This document shows positions 35,381 through 44,052 of a DNA stretch of 64,000 bases, in pieces. The stretch is from Methanotrichaceae archaeon (GTDB taxonomy: Archaea > Halobacteriota > Methanosarcinia > Methanotrichales > Methanotrichaceae). The stretch spans positions 78,966 through 142,965 of the forward strand of contig JABLXE010000009.1 in the NCBI GenBank assembly GCA_013178225.1, read 5' to 3'. Both the position numbers and the translations under genes were made by a program. The stretch's first letter is position 1; the number at the start of each line of letters is the position of its first letter. The notes below the pieces were generated by a model. It was not told where the DNA came from and made no database searches. It saw only the letters and a program-made list of their open reading frames with translations.

Positions 35381-36310
35381 TCACAGATCGGTGACTGAAG
35401 AGGACTCCTGGTAGATAGTGCCATCAGTAAGCTCGTTTCCGTTTCCATTCAGTGAAATATCATAAGATGCAGAATTTCCGTTGCCCAGTATTGATGTCGA
35501 TTCTGCAATATACTGGATCTGAGTTGCATTCGCAGTCAGGCAATTCCGATTAGCCGTCATCATCGACGATTGTGAGACGTCATTTTGGTTGCCGGTAACA
35601 GAAGAAATCTCATCGACCACCTGTTTCATCCTTGAATCAACGAGTGAGTTATCTTCGGCAATCTGATCAATTTCCTGGCAAATGTTGTTTTCGCTACCCA
35701 ATGTGCCGGCATCTTCGTAGGCTTGCTGCCAAACTTGCGAACCGGTAAGGCGGTTATATGCAGAATCTTGACCAATGCGCTGTTCAACCGTGTTGTCGTT
35801 TCCCACCAAGCAAGTGGCTTTGATCAGAGAGAACTGAATAAGATCGCTCATTGACAATGCGTTATTATACGAACCTGCAAAAGTGCTCTGAGATATTTTA
35901 TTATTGTTCCCTGCTACCTCAGCCTTTTGTGTTGCTTCCTGAGCCAGCCCGGACATGATTAGACAATTCCTGTAGGCCTCCATCATCAGCTCTTGCTCCA
36001 CATGATTGCCGTTGCCGGTAGCATTTCCAACCATTACGCCAACTTGAATGATGCTTGATGGTGCATCCTCCGTTCCCACTAAGTCGTTGTCATTGGCGTA
36101 CAAACCAGCTACTTGTCCAACATAATTGTTGTTACCATCAACAAAGGCAACTGCATCAGTTACCTGAGCGATGAAGACGTCCCCGGTAATTGTATTACCC
36201 TCTGCTTCTTGATGTATCTCAACATAGACTTGATTGCCGTTACCTGTTGCTGATGCTGAGGATATCAAAATCATCAGGCCTACAGCTATCATCGCTAATC
36301 GATCATTCAT
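35381..36310 (-). CDS. Secreted curlin-like GN-repeat protein, eight repeats
   Basis: 309 residues. Signal peptide of about 21 residues, then about eight repeats of 34-38 residues. Each has a GNxNxVxQ-type first half and an AxxNxLxxxxxxQ-type second half, for example VAGNNNKISQSTFAGSYNNA, CLVGNDNTVEQ and SVTGNQNDVSQS. Regular G-N and Q spacing is the pattern of curlins (CsgA/CsgB) and related stacked-strand amyloids. The first gene of the operon has the SD AGGAGG. Length, repeat count and export suggest a fibre or sheath subunit, possibly amyloid. Methanothrix thermophila sheaths are known to be functional amyloids, but I cannot say this protein is the same one. Confidence 0.8.
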   Translation of the reverse strand: MNDRLAMIAVGLMILISSASATGNGNQVYVEIHQEAEGNTITGDVFIAQVTDAVAFVDGNNNYVGQVAGLYANDNDLVGTEDAPSSIIQVGVMVGNATGNGNHVEQELMMEAYRNCLIMSGLAQEATQKAEVAGNNNKISQSTFAGSYNNALSMSDLIQFSLIKATCLVGNDNTVEQRIGQDSAYNRLTGSQVWQQAYEDAGTLGSENNICQEIDQIAEDNSLVDSRMKQVVDEISSVTGNQNDVSQSSMMTANRNCLTANATQIQYIAESTSILGNGNSASYDISLNGNGNELTDGTIYQESSSVTDL

Positions 36311-36390
36311 AATTTGCCTCCTATTGGCTTCCCCCAGTAGAGATAACAGACCAAGCTCTTTAGTAATGTCAGAATTAATTTGCTCTGATA

Positions 36391-36402
36391 TCTAATAAAA
36401 GG
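36391..36402 (-). promoter_or_regulatory. Probable TATA box of the secreted-protein operon
   Basis: CCTTTTATTAGA on the minus strand, about 80 bases before the curlin-like ATG at 36310. A transcript starting near 36370 would have a leader of about 60 bases ending in AGGAGG. Confidence 0.35.
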
Positions 36403-36658
36403 TTATGAAGAAGAATTCAGAAAACAATGTCAAGAATGAGCTTAAGTATTTTAAGTTTGAACTGCAATTGCGGAGCATACATTCTAATGTTAATGATGGT
36501 GGCTCCAATGATCGAAACTTGAGATGGATTATACGCTTAATGATATCGGCAAATGAATTTTTGAAATATATCAAATTGCCAGAATACGGCGCGGATCAAT
36601 TTGTTCATTGAGATAATGGTATCTAAATATTTTATCCGGTTGTTTCTGATCATACATT

Positions 36659-36674
36659 CGATAAACTTTTATCG
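36659..36674. promoter_or_regulatory. Inverted repeat 1 upstream of the winged-helix regulator
   Basis: CGATAAA-CT-TTTATCG: perfect 7-base arms with a 2-base centre, a form typical of dimer-binding operators. It lies 112 bases before the regulator ATG and toward the secreted-protein operon. Confidence 0.4.
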
Positions 36675-36730
36675 GTTGATAGATCTAATGAATATTGCTG
36701 AGTTTGTACAGGTAGTGCCTGATTGCAGCA

Positions 36731-36746
36731 TTTGCCATTTGGCAAA
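36731..36746. promoter_or_regulatory. Inverted repeat 2 upstream of the winged-helix regulator
   Basis: TTTGCCA-TT-TGGCAAA: perfect 7-base arms and a 2-base centre, with the same geometry as repeat 1 but different bases. AAAATTTAAAAAT at about 36761-36773 could be the TATA box, which places the repeat just upstream of the promoter. Confidence 0.4.
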
Positions 36747-36786
36747 CAGAACGTTATGATCAAAATTTAAAAATGGAGCAGGGATT

Positions 36787-37035
36787 ATGAAAAGAAGTAG
36801 GCACATGATAATCTCAGAAATCTTGAATATATGTTCAAATGGTGCGAGTAAGACCAAAATAGTATACCAAGCGAATCTAAATTTCAGGACGGTCAATCCA
36901 TATATAGATCTTCTCATGAAGAACGATCTAATAACGGTTAAGCAAGGATCGACTTTAATATACGAAACGACCGATAGAGGTCTTGTGCTTTTGGAAAACT
37001 TTAAGCAGATCAATAATGAGCTTACTGGAATCTGA
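36787..37035 (+). CDS. Winged-helix regulator (HTH_45-like), copy 1
   Basis: 82 residues. Opens MKRSRHMIISEILNICSNGA, with the recognition part KTKIVYQANLNFRTVNPYID, the archaeal winged-helix pattern seen in PF14947-like proteins. A wing (ITVKQGSTLIYETTDRG) and a C-terminal helix that could dimerise (LLENFKQINNELTGI) follow. It is very similar to copy 2 at 37343, but with more AT-rich codons. Position between the secreted operon and copy 2 suggests local control of the surface structure. Confidence 0.8.
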   Translation: MKRSRHMIISEILNICSNGASKTKIVYQANLNFRTVNPYIDLLMKNDLITVKQGSTLIYETTDRGLVLLENFKQINNELTGI

Positions 37036-37342
37036 TATCAATCACCCAACAGCACTGACCGATATTGAGATTATCTCTCAATACTTGATTGCATTTAAGG
37101 CGAATACTCAATTGGCTTCGCTTTTGCATTTGTTCTACTTTTCCAAAGAGCAATATGCTGTCTAGAAGGTCGGGCACGGAATTAGCTCAGTATTATAACA
37201 CCTTACTTTTAGTTCGATAGACTTATATGGTCTTGTAGATCTTAACAAAATTGCTCGTAAAAGGAAAAATAATCCTGAGCCGTCAATCCACGGTCCAGAG
37301 AATACGAATAATCAGAGGCTTTTTGCGGAAAAGGAGATGGGC
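37036..37342. other. Spacer between the two regulators
   Basis: 307 bases, AT-rich. No convincing gene. The stretch AGACTTATATGGTCT at 37208-37222 is an imperfect inverted repeat around a TATA-like core and may be a promoter/operator for copy 2. Confidence 0.4.
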
Positions 37343-37618
37343 ATGAAGCGAAGCAAGGACATGATCATTTCGCAGATTCTGGATATATGCACGACAGGTG
37401 CGAGCAAGACCAAGATAGTCTATCAAGCCAACCTCAATTTTAGAACAGTCAATCCTTATCTAGAACTCCTAAGCAAGAACAACCTGATTGAGACAATCTG
37501 TGGCCCGATCACGATCTATAAGACGACTGGCAAAGGCATGAAGATGCTGAGAGAATTTAAAAATATACAGGAAGAGCTGCCTGAATTGTATGAGGGGGCA
37601 TCCACCAAAGATAAATGA
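37343..37618 (+). CDS. Winged-helix regulator (HTH_45-like), copy 2
   Basis: 91 residues from ATG 37343, which has AAGGAG 6 bases upstream; the ATG at 37337 overlaps that SD and is less likely. The sequence parallels copy 1 almost throughout: GASKTKIVYQANLNFRTVNP is identical, and the wing differs (ETICGPITIYKTTGKG). The C-terminus is longer and acidic. The pair arose by duplication. Whether the two proteins form homodimers, heterodimers or antagonise each other is not visible. Confidence 0.82.
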   Translation: MKRSKDMIISQILDICTTGASKTKIVYQANLNFRTVNPYLELLSKNNLIETICGPITIYKTTGKGMKMLREFKNIQEELPELYEGASTKDK

Positions 37619-37797
37619 GTCGATCCTTTTATTTAATTGCGTTATCGTGGCTATTCAATGTTTTTAATTTTGACGCTTTGCGATTGAATGACCTGGTTGC
37701 TCTTTCGATCCCAATTGCAATGCCGCCTCAGCCTATCCAGAAAATATAAAAATCAAAAATATAACTAAAGGACGTGGTTAACTGCCATCGTCCAGAT

Positions 37798-39042
37798 CTA
37801 CCAGGAGATTTTTTTGCGGTAATGATTTCGAACTAATATGGCAAGCATGTTCGTGCCTAAAACTAACGCTAACAGCACCAGCGCTGTGCCCCAGGCATTG
37901 GTTTCCACGTCCCAAGCTCCCAGGAAATAGATCAGGTTCAGCAGATGGTATCCCAGATTATTCACGGGCTGAAATACGTCGGGTACGATCCCGTAAATCC
38001 TGGAGACTGGAGTTGCCGTGAAGGTTACGGCGGTCCACATGATGGGGGCCGTCTCGCCGGCAGCTCTGGCCAGCCCTATGATCAGCCCGGTCAGGATGCC
38101 GGGAAGAGAGGCTGGAACCACAACTTTGCTTGTAGTCTGCCATTTGGTCGCTCCCAGAGCGAGGCTTCCTTCCCGCAATGAATTTGGAACGCTCTTCAGG
38201 GATTCCTGAGTGGTCAGGATTATGGTCGGTATGTTCATCAATCCCAGGATCACAGATCCTGATAGCAGGGATACCCCGAAAGTGGTGACCAGAAAGGCCA
38301 AACCGAAAAGGCCGAAGACCACCGAGGGAACCCCGTTCAGCACGCTTATGGCAATTGTGATCGACCTCTTGAGGCCGCTATGCTTGGAATATTCGTTCAT
38401 GTAAATGGCAGCCCCAATTCCCAGAGGTGCTGATACCAGCATGGCTCCGAGGATCAGCCAGAATGTCCCTTCTATGGCAGTGCTAATTCCGCCGGACTGG
38501 CCCAGCCTTCGGGAAGGCTCTGTGAGGAACTCCCAGCTAATGGCTCCGATCCCTTTCGAGACTATGAGAAAAAGTATTCCACCCAGGATCAAGAGAGCAC
38601 AAAGGGCAGACAGTCTGATAGCAGTGAAGACCAAGACCTCTCGGCCTTTGGCTCCATATCCGTACAGGATATTGATAGAGTCCTTTGCCGCCAGAATGCT
38701 CGATAGCACTACCAGCAATGGATAAATCAGATTGTAACCAAAAGAAGCGCCAAGTCCCTGCAGCTCGAGAATCACCTCAGGATTCAGAATTCCGGTAAAA
38801 TTCAACAGAAATACCAGCAGCAAGAACAGAGCGTCAGCCAGAACTATGCGCAGGTTCTTTCGATCCTGACCGGATCTCAAAAAGGAGAGCGGCAAGAGAA
38901 CAACCAAGGCCAGAAGCAGGACTTGCCAGACCAAAGAAAAGATGGTCAGATCGGGCTGTGCCAACAGGCAAAATACGGATGAGACAAATGTGACAGCGGC
39001 GAGGGCCATTGAGACATATACCAGGGGGCTTTTCTTCATCAA
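37798..39042 (-). CDS. pstA: Phosphate ABC transporter permease PstA, with N-terminal extension
   Basis: 414 residues, about 120 more than usual PstA. The extra N-terminal part holds about four predicted membrane helices (for example VSMALAAVTFVSSVFCLLA, VLLLALVVLLPLSFL, DALFLLLVFLLNFTG). The normal permease follows: six helices and the EAA-type loop EGSLALGATKWQTTSKVVVP. It forms the membrane channel with PstC and overlaps pstC by 4 bases. The ATPase (PstB), the binding protein (PstS) and PhoU are not next to it in this window. Confidence 0.92.
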   Translation of the reverse strand: MMKKSPLVYVSMALAAVTFVSSVFCLLAQPDLTIFSLVWQVLLLALVVLLPLSFLRSGQDRKNLRIVLADALFLLLVFLLNFTGILNPEVILELQGLGASFGYNLIYPLLVVLSSILAAKDSINILYGYGAKGREVLVFTAIRLSALCALLILGGILFLIVSKGIGAISWEFLTEPSRRLGQSGGISTAIEGTFWLILGAMLVSAPLGIGAAIYMNEYSKHSGLKRSITIAISVLNGVPSVVFGLFGLAFLVTTFGVSLLSGSVILGLMNIPTIILTTQESLKSVPNSLREGSLALGATKWQTTSKVVVPASLPGILTGLIIGLARAAGETAPIMWTAVTFTATPVSRIYGIVPDVFQPVNNLGYHLLNLIYFLGAWDVETNAWGTALVLLALVLGTNMLAILVRNHYRKKISW

Positions 39043-39947
39043 TACCCCCCAAATTTCTTTTGGATCCTTGCCCGGACCAGATCAGCCAGTATGCTCAAGA
39101 TAGAGACCAACACTAGTAAGACAAAACCAACTGCGAACAAAGCATGATAATGCAGCGACCCCCTGGCCACCTCGCCCATCTCACCAGCTATGACCGAAGT
39201 GAAGGTAGCTCCCTGGTCGAATACATCGAAGATGGGCGATGGAATTCTGGCCACATTTCCGACCACCAGGAGTGCGGCCATGGTCTCACCGATGATTCGT
39301 CCGACATTTAAGATTATGGCCACTGTGATGCCTGAGAACGCTGCCGGGATGACCACATGGCGTATCGTCTGCCATTTGGTGGCGCCCAGGGCCAGTGATC
39401 CTTCCTTGAACTCCTTGGGAACCGCCCTCAATGAGTCCTCACAGATGGTGGTAATTGACGGAATGAACATGATTCCAAGCAGGATGGCCCCGGCCAGGAG
39501 CGACCTACCGGTGAGCATATCCAAATTCTGCTGTAGATATGATACGAGTATCAGAACGCCCAGAAATCCGTAGACGATCGAAGGAACGCCTGCTAAAAGC
39601 TCGATGGCGGGTTTTAGTATGGCCTTTCCCCGCGGTCCCGACAGCTCGGCCAGATAGATGGCCAGGGGAATGCCTATGAGTATATTTATAAAAAGAGCTA
39701 ATAGCGTTATTAGAAGAGAGGAAACGATCAACGGCAGCATTCCGAAAATTTCGCCGGCTGGATGCCACTTGGACCCGGCGATCAGACTGTACACGCCCAC
39801 CTCGGCAAAGGCCCTCAAGCTCTCATGGATGAGAAAATAGAAGATCAGAAGCATTACCACAATGGATGTTATGGCGGTGATGAATAATACGGTTTCAATA
39901 AAACGTTCCTGATATTTCCGACGGAACTGCTTCCTGAGTAAATCCAT
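39039..39947 (-). CDS. pstC: Phosphate ABC transporter permease PstC
   Basis: 302 residues, normal length, six membrane helices. The EAA loop is EGSLALGATKWQTIRHVVIP, nearly identical to that in PstA. The N-terminal helix (ETVLFITAITSIVVMLLIFY) is preceded by basic residues. First gene of the visible pstCA pair; translation of pstA is coupled by a 4-base overlap. A low-phosphate response would be expected but no PHO-type operator can be recognised in the roughly 90 bases upstream. Confidence 0.93.
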   Translation of the reverse strand: MDLLRKQFRRKYQERFIETVLFITAITSIVVMLLIFYFLIHESLRAFAEVGVYSLIAGSKWHPAGEIFGMLPLIVSSLLITLLALFINILIGIPLAIYLAELSGPRGKAILKPAIELLAGVPSIVYGFLGVLILVSYLQQNLDMLTGRSLLAGAILLGIMFIPSITTICEDSLRAVPKEFKEGSLALGATKWQTIRHVVIPAAFSGITVAIILNVGRIIGETMAALLVVGNVARIPSPIFDVFDQGATFTSVIAGEMGEVARGSLHYHALFAVGFVLLVLVSILSILADLVRARIQKKFGGY

Positions 39948-40040
39948 CCAAAGCGTGGCAACTACATTATCGGTTAAAGCCCTTTTCTATAGGATCTATA
40001 TAGAGAAAATACATGAATCCCTATTCTACGATAGATATTT

Positions 40041-41180
40041 TCAGGCAGGGGGACGGATTCGGCTCAAAATCTCATCCGGTTCATAGCGCACCTTTACGAT
40101 GCGGCTTCTGCCCCGCTTGCCTGCTCCGCTGAAATCGGTATTGATGAGCCGGATGGCATCCAGCTTGTTGAGTATCTCATGAAAACGAGTGTAGCCTGCC
40201 CCGGTCTCCTCGTGAAACAGGCTGAACAGCTCCCCGGCACGGCAGCTCTCATGCTCGGAGGCCAGTCGGAGGACCTTCAGCTCGTCCTCCTTGAGGGATT
40301 TCAGGGCGTAGGTCAGGTGAATTAGACGCGAGCGCTGGTAAGAGCCGTGCACGTCCTCCGCAAAGATGCTCTTAGATGCCCTCTTCTCAGCGGAAAGTCC
40401 AGACCTCTTAAGCAGATCTATGCCCACCCTCAGGTCCCCCGACTTCTCCGAGTAGTCCACGGCCAGGTCCAATACCTCATCTGAGACCACACCCGAGTAG
40501 AAGCCCAGCTTAACTCTGCGGCCCAGGATGTCGCGGATCTCCTCACGGGTATAGAGGGGAAAGGCGATCTCTTCAGCCTGGAAGACCGAAGTCACACGCG
40601 GGTCGAACACATAGCGAAGGGAGGGCTCGCTCAAAACCGCGATCACTCCCATTCGGGCTCCAGGAAAGGTCTCATGCGCCCTCAAGAGGGAGTAGAGGAC
40701 ATGGTCCACTTCTCGCTCATGAAAGAGGTAGTTCACGTCGTCGAGTGCCACCACCAGGACCTGTGATTTCTCCGCCGATTGCCTGGCTATCTTCTCGAAG
40801 ATGCGCTTGAAGGATATGCCGCTTGGCGGGGGGGAATGTCCGAAGAGCTTCTTGTAGAGCTGATAGAAGACCGCATACCGGGTGTAGTCCATCTGGCAGT
40901 TGACATAGACCGGCACGACCTTGCTCGAATGGGCCTCGATCTCCTCAAATAGCTTGAAGATGGCGGTGGTCTTTCCCGTCCCGGGAGGGCCCAGGCATAA
41001 AGCGTTGACCGGCCTTGCCCCCTGCAAGGCAGGACGGATGCAGAACTTGAGCCCGCTCATCTGCGCTTCGCGGTGCAAGAAATGCTCCGGGAGGTGGTCA
41101 AGCTCGAAGAGCTCCCGGTTTTTAAATAGGGTCTCTTCCCACAGGAGCATATCCGGTCTCTTGGGTTTCTCGGGGCTCAC
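40041..41180 (-). CDS. Orc1/Cdc6-family replication initiator
   Basis: 379 residues from GTG 41180, which overlaps the gatE stop (GTGA). AAA+ domain: Walker A GPPGTGKTTA (64-73), Walker B VVALDDVN (143-150), and a C-terminal winged-helix domain with basic residues (GAGKRGRSRIVKVRYEPDE). It binds origins and loads MCM in archaea. Many archaea have two or more Orc1/Cdc6 proteins, and only some bind their neighbouring origin. I do not see origin-recognition boxes around this gene. The gatE-to-Cdc6 arrangement suggests a shared operon with the histone. Confidence 0.93.
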   Translation of the reverse strand: MSPEKPKRPDMLLWEETLFKNRELFELDHLPEHFLHREAQMSGLKFCIRPALQGARPVNALCLGPPGTGKTTAIFKLFEEIEAHSSKVVPVYVNCQMDYTRYAVFYQLYKKLFGHSPPPSGISFKRIFEKIARQSAEKSQVLVVALDDVNYLFHEREVDHVLYSLLRAHETFPGARMGVIAVLSEPSLRYVFDPRVTSVFQAEEIAFPLYTREEIRDILGRRVKLGFYSGVVSDEVLDLAVDYSEKSGDLRVGIDLLKRSGLSAEKRASKSIFAEDVHGSYQRSRLIHLTYALKSLKEDELKVLRLASEHESCRAGELFSLFHEETGAGYTRFHEILNKLDAIRLINTDFSGAGKRGRSRIVKVRYEPDEILSRIRPPA

Positions 41181-43081
41181 TCGTTCAGTATATTTTGTAT
41201 CTCCTTCTTCAATATGGCGCTTACCAGGGCCCCATCCGCCTTGCCCCTGAGCTCCTTCATCACCAGGCCCATGAGCGGCCCTGCAGATCGCTCGCCCTTG
41301 GACCTGACCAGATCGGCCTTGCCGGCCACCACCCGGCAAACAACCTCTGCCACAGCCTGGTCGTCCACGCCAGCCAGGCCGGCCATCTCCGCAGCTTCAC
41401 AGGCCTCCATTTGCGGGTGCCGGCAAAATACCCTTAGGAGATCCACCAGCCCTTCTTTGGCGATCCGGCCCTCGGCCATAAGCTGGAAGGAAGCGATGTA
41501 GTGCTGCTCGGAGAGATTAGACACATCTGCGCCCTCCCTGGCCAGCTCGATTGGGACGGTCTCCAGGGCCCGAACCACAACTGCAGGAGAGATATCGTAT
41601 TTGGCCAGGAGTTCCTCAAATAGCTGGTAGTTGGGAGATGACGCCATCAACCGGGACAGCTCCGGATTGAGTCCGTATTGACTCGCAAATCTGCTCGCTC
41701 GCTCTTGGAATAGTTCGGGAAGTGCGAGGCCGGCCAGCACATCACCGCTGACCGCAACTGATGGCACATCGGTCTCCGGATACATCCTGGCGGATCCGGG
41801 CAGGGGCCTCATATATTCCGAGCACCCGTCGGGCAGAGCACGCCTGGTCTCCTCCGGAACCCCCAAAAGGGCCCCAGCAGCCCGATCCAGCACCGCCTGC
41901 AGGGCTTTTTCCGCCCTATCCCGCGGACCGGTGACCATAACTACGCAGTCCTCTTCTCGGGCTGAAAGCAGTCCTCTTACCCGCTCCACGTCCTGTACGG
42001 AGATGCCATAGGCAGGAAGCTCGTCGGTGTGAAATATGCCGCCCACCCCGGCTCGCTTGGCCCGGTCGGACATCTCGGTCCCAAGCCGCCTCCCGGGCTG
42101 GATCTCCCGGCCCACCAGGCCGTCAAAGCCCGGCAAAAGGCAGGCTAAAACCACGCCGCCGTTTTTCAAAGATTTTAAAATTACCTTGGAGCCGGATTCC
42201 GCAAACAGGGCAGTCACATCGACCAGCCCTTGTCTGACTGCGGCGCCGCGCTTTTGCAGCTCATCTCTGATCAAAAGCAGGTTGACCTGGCGCTGCGCCT
42301 CGAAGGCCACGATCTTCTCGATGAGGTTCAGCGCCTGCACGCCTTTGACCTCGACTCTCGCGCCGCCTCGAATGGAGACGTTAACGTCCTGACGAATGGT
42401 CCCCAGGCCCCGCTTGACCCGGCCGGTGGAACGCAGAATCATCCCTAAATGCTGGGCCACCTCCCGCGCATGAGAGGGACTGATGATGTCCGGAGCGGTT
42501 CCGATCTCCACCAGGGGAATGCCCAATCGGTCTAAAGAGAATATCAACTCGTCTCCGCGATCCTCAATGATCCTCGCCGCCTCTTCTTCCAGACAGAGAA
42601 TGGAGATGCCCACCTCACCCTCAGAGGTATCGACTGCCCCGTCCGATCCTATGAATGCGGTGCGCTGAAATCCGGAGGTGTTGGAGCCATCTATCACAGT
42701 CTTTCTCATGGTTTGAACTTCATCCACGATCTTCATCCGCAGCAAACGGGCAATGATCAGGGATATCTCCATAGCCTCAGGGTTAATCTCGGAGGGGGGC
42801 TCCTCGTCTGCCTCTACCAGACAGGTGGTATCGTAGGACTTGTAGAGGAACTTTCGCGAAACCAGGACCTCTTCCAGGGCCGCCCGGTCGATCTCCCCAA
42901 GCTCGCTCCTGGCGGGGCGAAGGTACCGGAAGAATTCAAAGTCGGAATCTTCCATTTCCCGGTGCAATGTGGGACAGCCACAGAAGAGCTTGCATGCGGT
43001 ATTGAGCTGCTGATGTATCTCGATGCCGCAAATCAGTCCCAACGCATGATAATCGAACCTCTCGGACATCTCGTTGGCCAT
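41177..43081 (-). CDS. gatE: Glutamyl-tRNA(Gln) amidotransferase subunit E
   Basis: 634 residues, normal for archaeal GatE. With GatD it converts Glu-tRNA-Gln to Gln-tRNA-Gln, the only route to Gln-tRNA in archaea. The N-terminus MANEMSERFDYHALGLICGI, then EIHQQLNT, is typical; a central insertion (the AspRS-like domain, including SNTSGFQR earlier) and the C-terminal YqeY-like tail are recognisable in length and composition. The partner GatD gene is not in this window. It lies 3 bases downstream of the histone. Confidence 0.95.
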   Translation of the reverse strand: MANEMSERFDYHALGLICGIEIHQQLNTACKLFCGCPTLHREMEDSDFEFFRYLRPARSELGEIDRAALEEVLVSRKFLYKSYDTTCLVEADEEPPSEINPEAMEISLIIARLLRMKIVDEVQTMRKTVIDGSNTSGFQRTAFIGSDGAVDTSEGEVGISILCLEEEAARIIEDRGDELIFSLDRLGIPLVEIGTAPDIISPSHAREVAQHLGMILRSTGRVKRGLGTIRQDVNVSIRGGARVEVKGVQALNLIEKIVAFEAQRQVNLLLIRDELQKRGAAVRQGLVDVTALFAESGSKVILKSLKNGGVVLACLLPGFDGLVGREIQPGRRLGTEMSDRAKRAGVGGIFHTDELPAYGISVQDVERVRGLLSAREEDCVVMVTGPRDRAEKALQAVLDRAAGALLGVPEETRRALPDGCSEYMRPLPGSARMYPETDVPSVAVSGDVLAGLALPELFQERASRFASQYGLNPELSRLMASSPNYQLFEELLAKYDISPAVVVRALETVPIELAREGADVSNLSEQHYIASFQLMAEGRIAKEGLVDLLRVFCRHPQMEACEAAEMAGLAGVDDQAVAEVVCRVVAGKADLVRSKGERSAGPLMGLVMKELRGKADGALVSAILKKEIQNILNE

Positions 43082-43084
43082 CGG

Positions 43085-43315
43085 TTACCTTTCTGTGATG
43101 GCAGGAGGTTTAACTCTTTTGACCGCTTCTCGGATGTCTTCGGCCTTGACCGTCTTTCTCTTGGCATGATTTGCCCAGCCCACTGCCTCGCGGGCGACCT
43201 CCAATCCGTAGCTCTCCAAGACCTCGGCCAGGGCATCTCTGGCACCTTCGCTTACTCTCTTAGCACCAGCCTCGCGTATGAGCCTGCTCACAGGGGCAAC
43301 GGGAAGTATTGGCAT
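43085..43315 (-). CDS. Archaeal histone
   Basis: 76 residues with the HMfA/HMfB-type fold: PILPVAPVSRLIREAGAKRV starts the first helix, and the DNA-binding end has NHAKRKTVKAEDI. Histone dimers/tetramers wrap DNA in euryarchaea. Slightly longer than the roughly 67-residue canonical form because of a short tail (PPAITER). It has a strong TATA box upstream (43417-43430) and probably drives transcription of gatE and orc1 downstream. Confidence 0.95.
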   Translation of the reverse strand: MPILPVAPVSRLIREAGAKRVSEGARDALAEVLESYGLEVAREAVGWANHAKRKTVKAEDIREAVKRVKPPAITER

Positions 43316-43666
43316 TCTTATTTCACCTCATAAATCCGTATTTTGCGCCCAGAAGACCCGAAAAATGATTCTTCTAAGCCTACAAGCCTAAATTGGCAAG
43401 GTATTCTTCAATAAATCCATATATATAACTTTCGCAGGGTAAAAAGTAGATAAAATTGAGTTAAAGGCGGCAATTGCCAAAATTAAATCTCTAACGCGGC
43501 AAATGTCGCGATAAAGAATCTTTTCAGAATTTAGCCGGTATGAGCAGAGATATGGGCAAGTTATCTCCGGGAGTTCTTGGGTAGACCCGGGCAGATGTAG
43601 AGTCCCGGGCAGAGGAAATGTTATTAGACCTGAAGCGGCATGTAAAGTCAGGGCGAGGTGCGAGAG
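43316..43666. other. Spacer between histone and the Cys-rich gene
   Basis: 351 bases. Contains the histone TATA box (43417-43430), a 10-bp perfect palindrome GGCAATTGCC (43469-43478) and a direct repeat CCCGGGCAGA at 43586-43595 and 43604-43613. None of these forms the known origin-recognition box pattern. Confidence 0.5.
43417..43430 (-). promoter_or_regulatory. TATA box of the histone operon
   Basis: AGTTATATATATGG on the minus strand, about 105 bases before the histone ATG. A strong, near-consensus archaeal box with GCGAA (BRE-like) upstream. It is the best promoter match in the window. Confidence 0.6.
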
Positions 43667-44002
43667 TTGGCAGAATATTCATGTAAGGCGGTTATATTCA
43701 GGGATTTAGAGGATGTTTACGGACCTTGCGGCTGCGGGAAGACCCTGGCTACCCTTCCGGTGCTTCTCCCCAGGAGCTGGCTGATGGAAGAAAAACCTGC
43801 CGAGGTGGACGAACATGACTTCGGTTTGGGCCCCGATTTCCGGCGCATCTCGGGCTTCAGCTGCAATCAGGTTCTGGAATACGAGGTAGAGGGAGTTGAG
43901 TTTCTGGCCAATTTCTCCTGCTGCCCGGAGTGCGCAGAGAGGGCCGTTGAGTGCGGCTATGCCGTCTGGTCAGAGAAGAAATATCCGATGATCCTCAGAT
44001 AG
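43667..44002 (+). CDS. Hypothetical Cys-rich protein
   Basis: 111 residues from TTG 43667, which lies 8 bases after GAGGTG; the GTG at 43658 lies inside that SD. Cysteines occur as a GPCGCGKT segment near residue 22, a single Cys (GFSCNQ) and CCPEC with a later Cys, so zinc or Fe-S binding is likely. The Cys-rich turn resembles a P-loop start but lacks the complete motif. Probably in one unit with the glutaredoxin-like gene 50 bases downstream. Family not recognised. Confidence 0.6.
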   Translation: MAEYSCKAVIFRDLEDVYGPCGCGKTLATLPVLLPRSWLMEEKPAEVDEHDFGLGPDFRRISGFSCNQVLEYEVEGVEFLANFSCCPECAERAVECGYAVWSEKKYPMILR

Positions 44003-44052
44003 CTCCATCGAGAACGTAAGACGGCTTTACGATTCACAATGAGGTTTCGAAA

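Larger units (their letters stand above)
36311..36786. other. Intergenic region between the curlin-like operon and the first regulator
   Basis: 476 bases. Minus-strand promoter elements for the operon lie near 36391-36402. Two perfect 7-2-7 inverted repeats (36659-36674 and 36731-36746) lie near the plus-strand regulator start. A plus-strand frame at 36405-36611 (68 codons) has no SD, no domain and low-complexity Asn/Lys content, so I leave it unannotated. The region is very AT-rich. Confidence 0.6.

Noticed and set aside
36405..36611. 68-codon plus-strand frame in the spacer beside the secreted operon
   Set aside because: No SD, no domain, no composition distinct from the AT-rich spacer; the peptide is low in information.
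43316..43666. Possible replication origin between Orc1/histone and the next gene
   Set aside because: The palindrome and CCCGGGCAGA repeats do not match known origin-recognition boxes, and the Orc1 gene lies about 2.1 kb away with gatE between.
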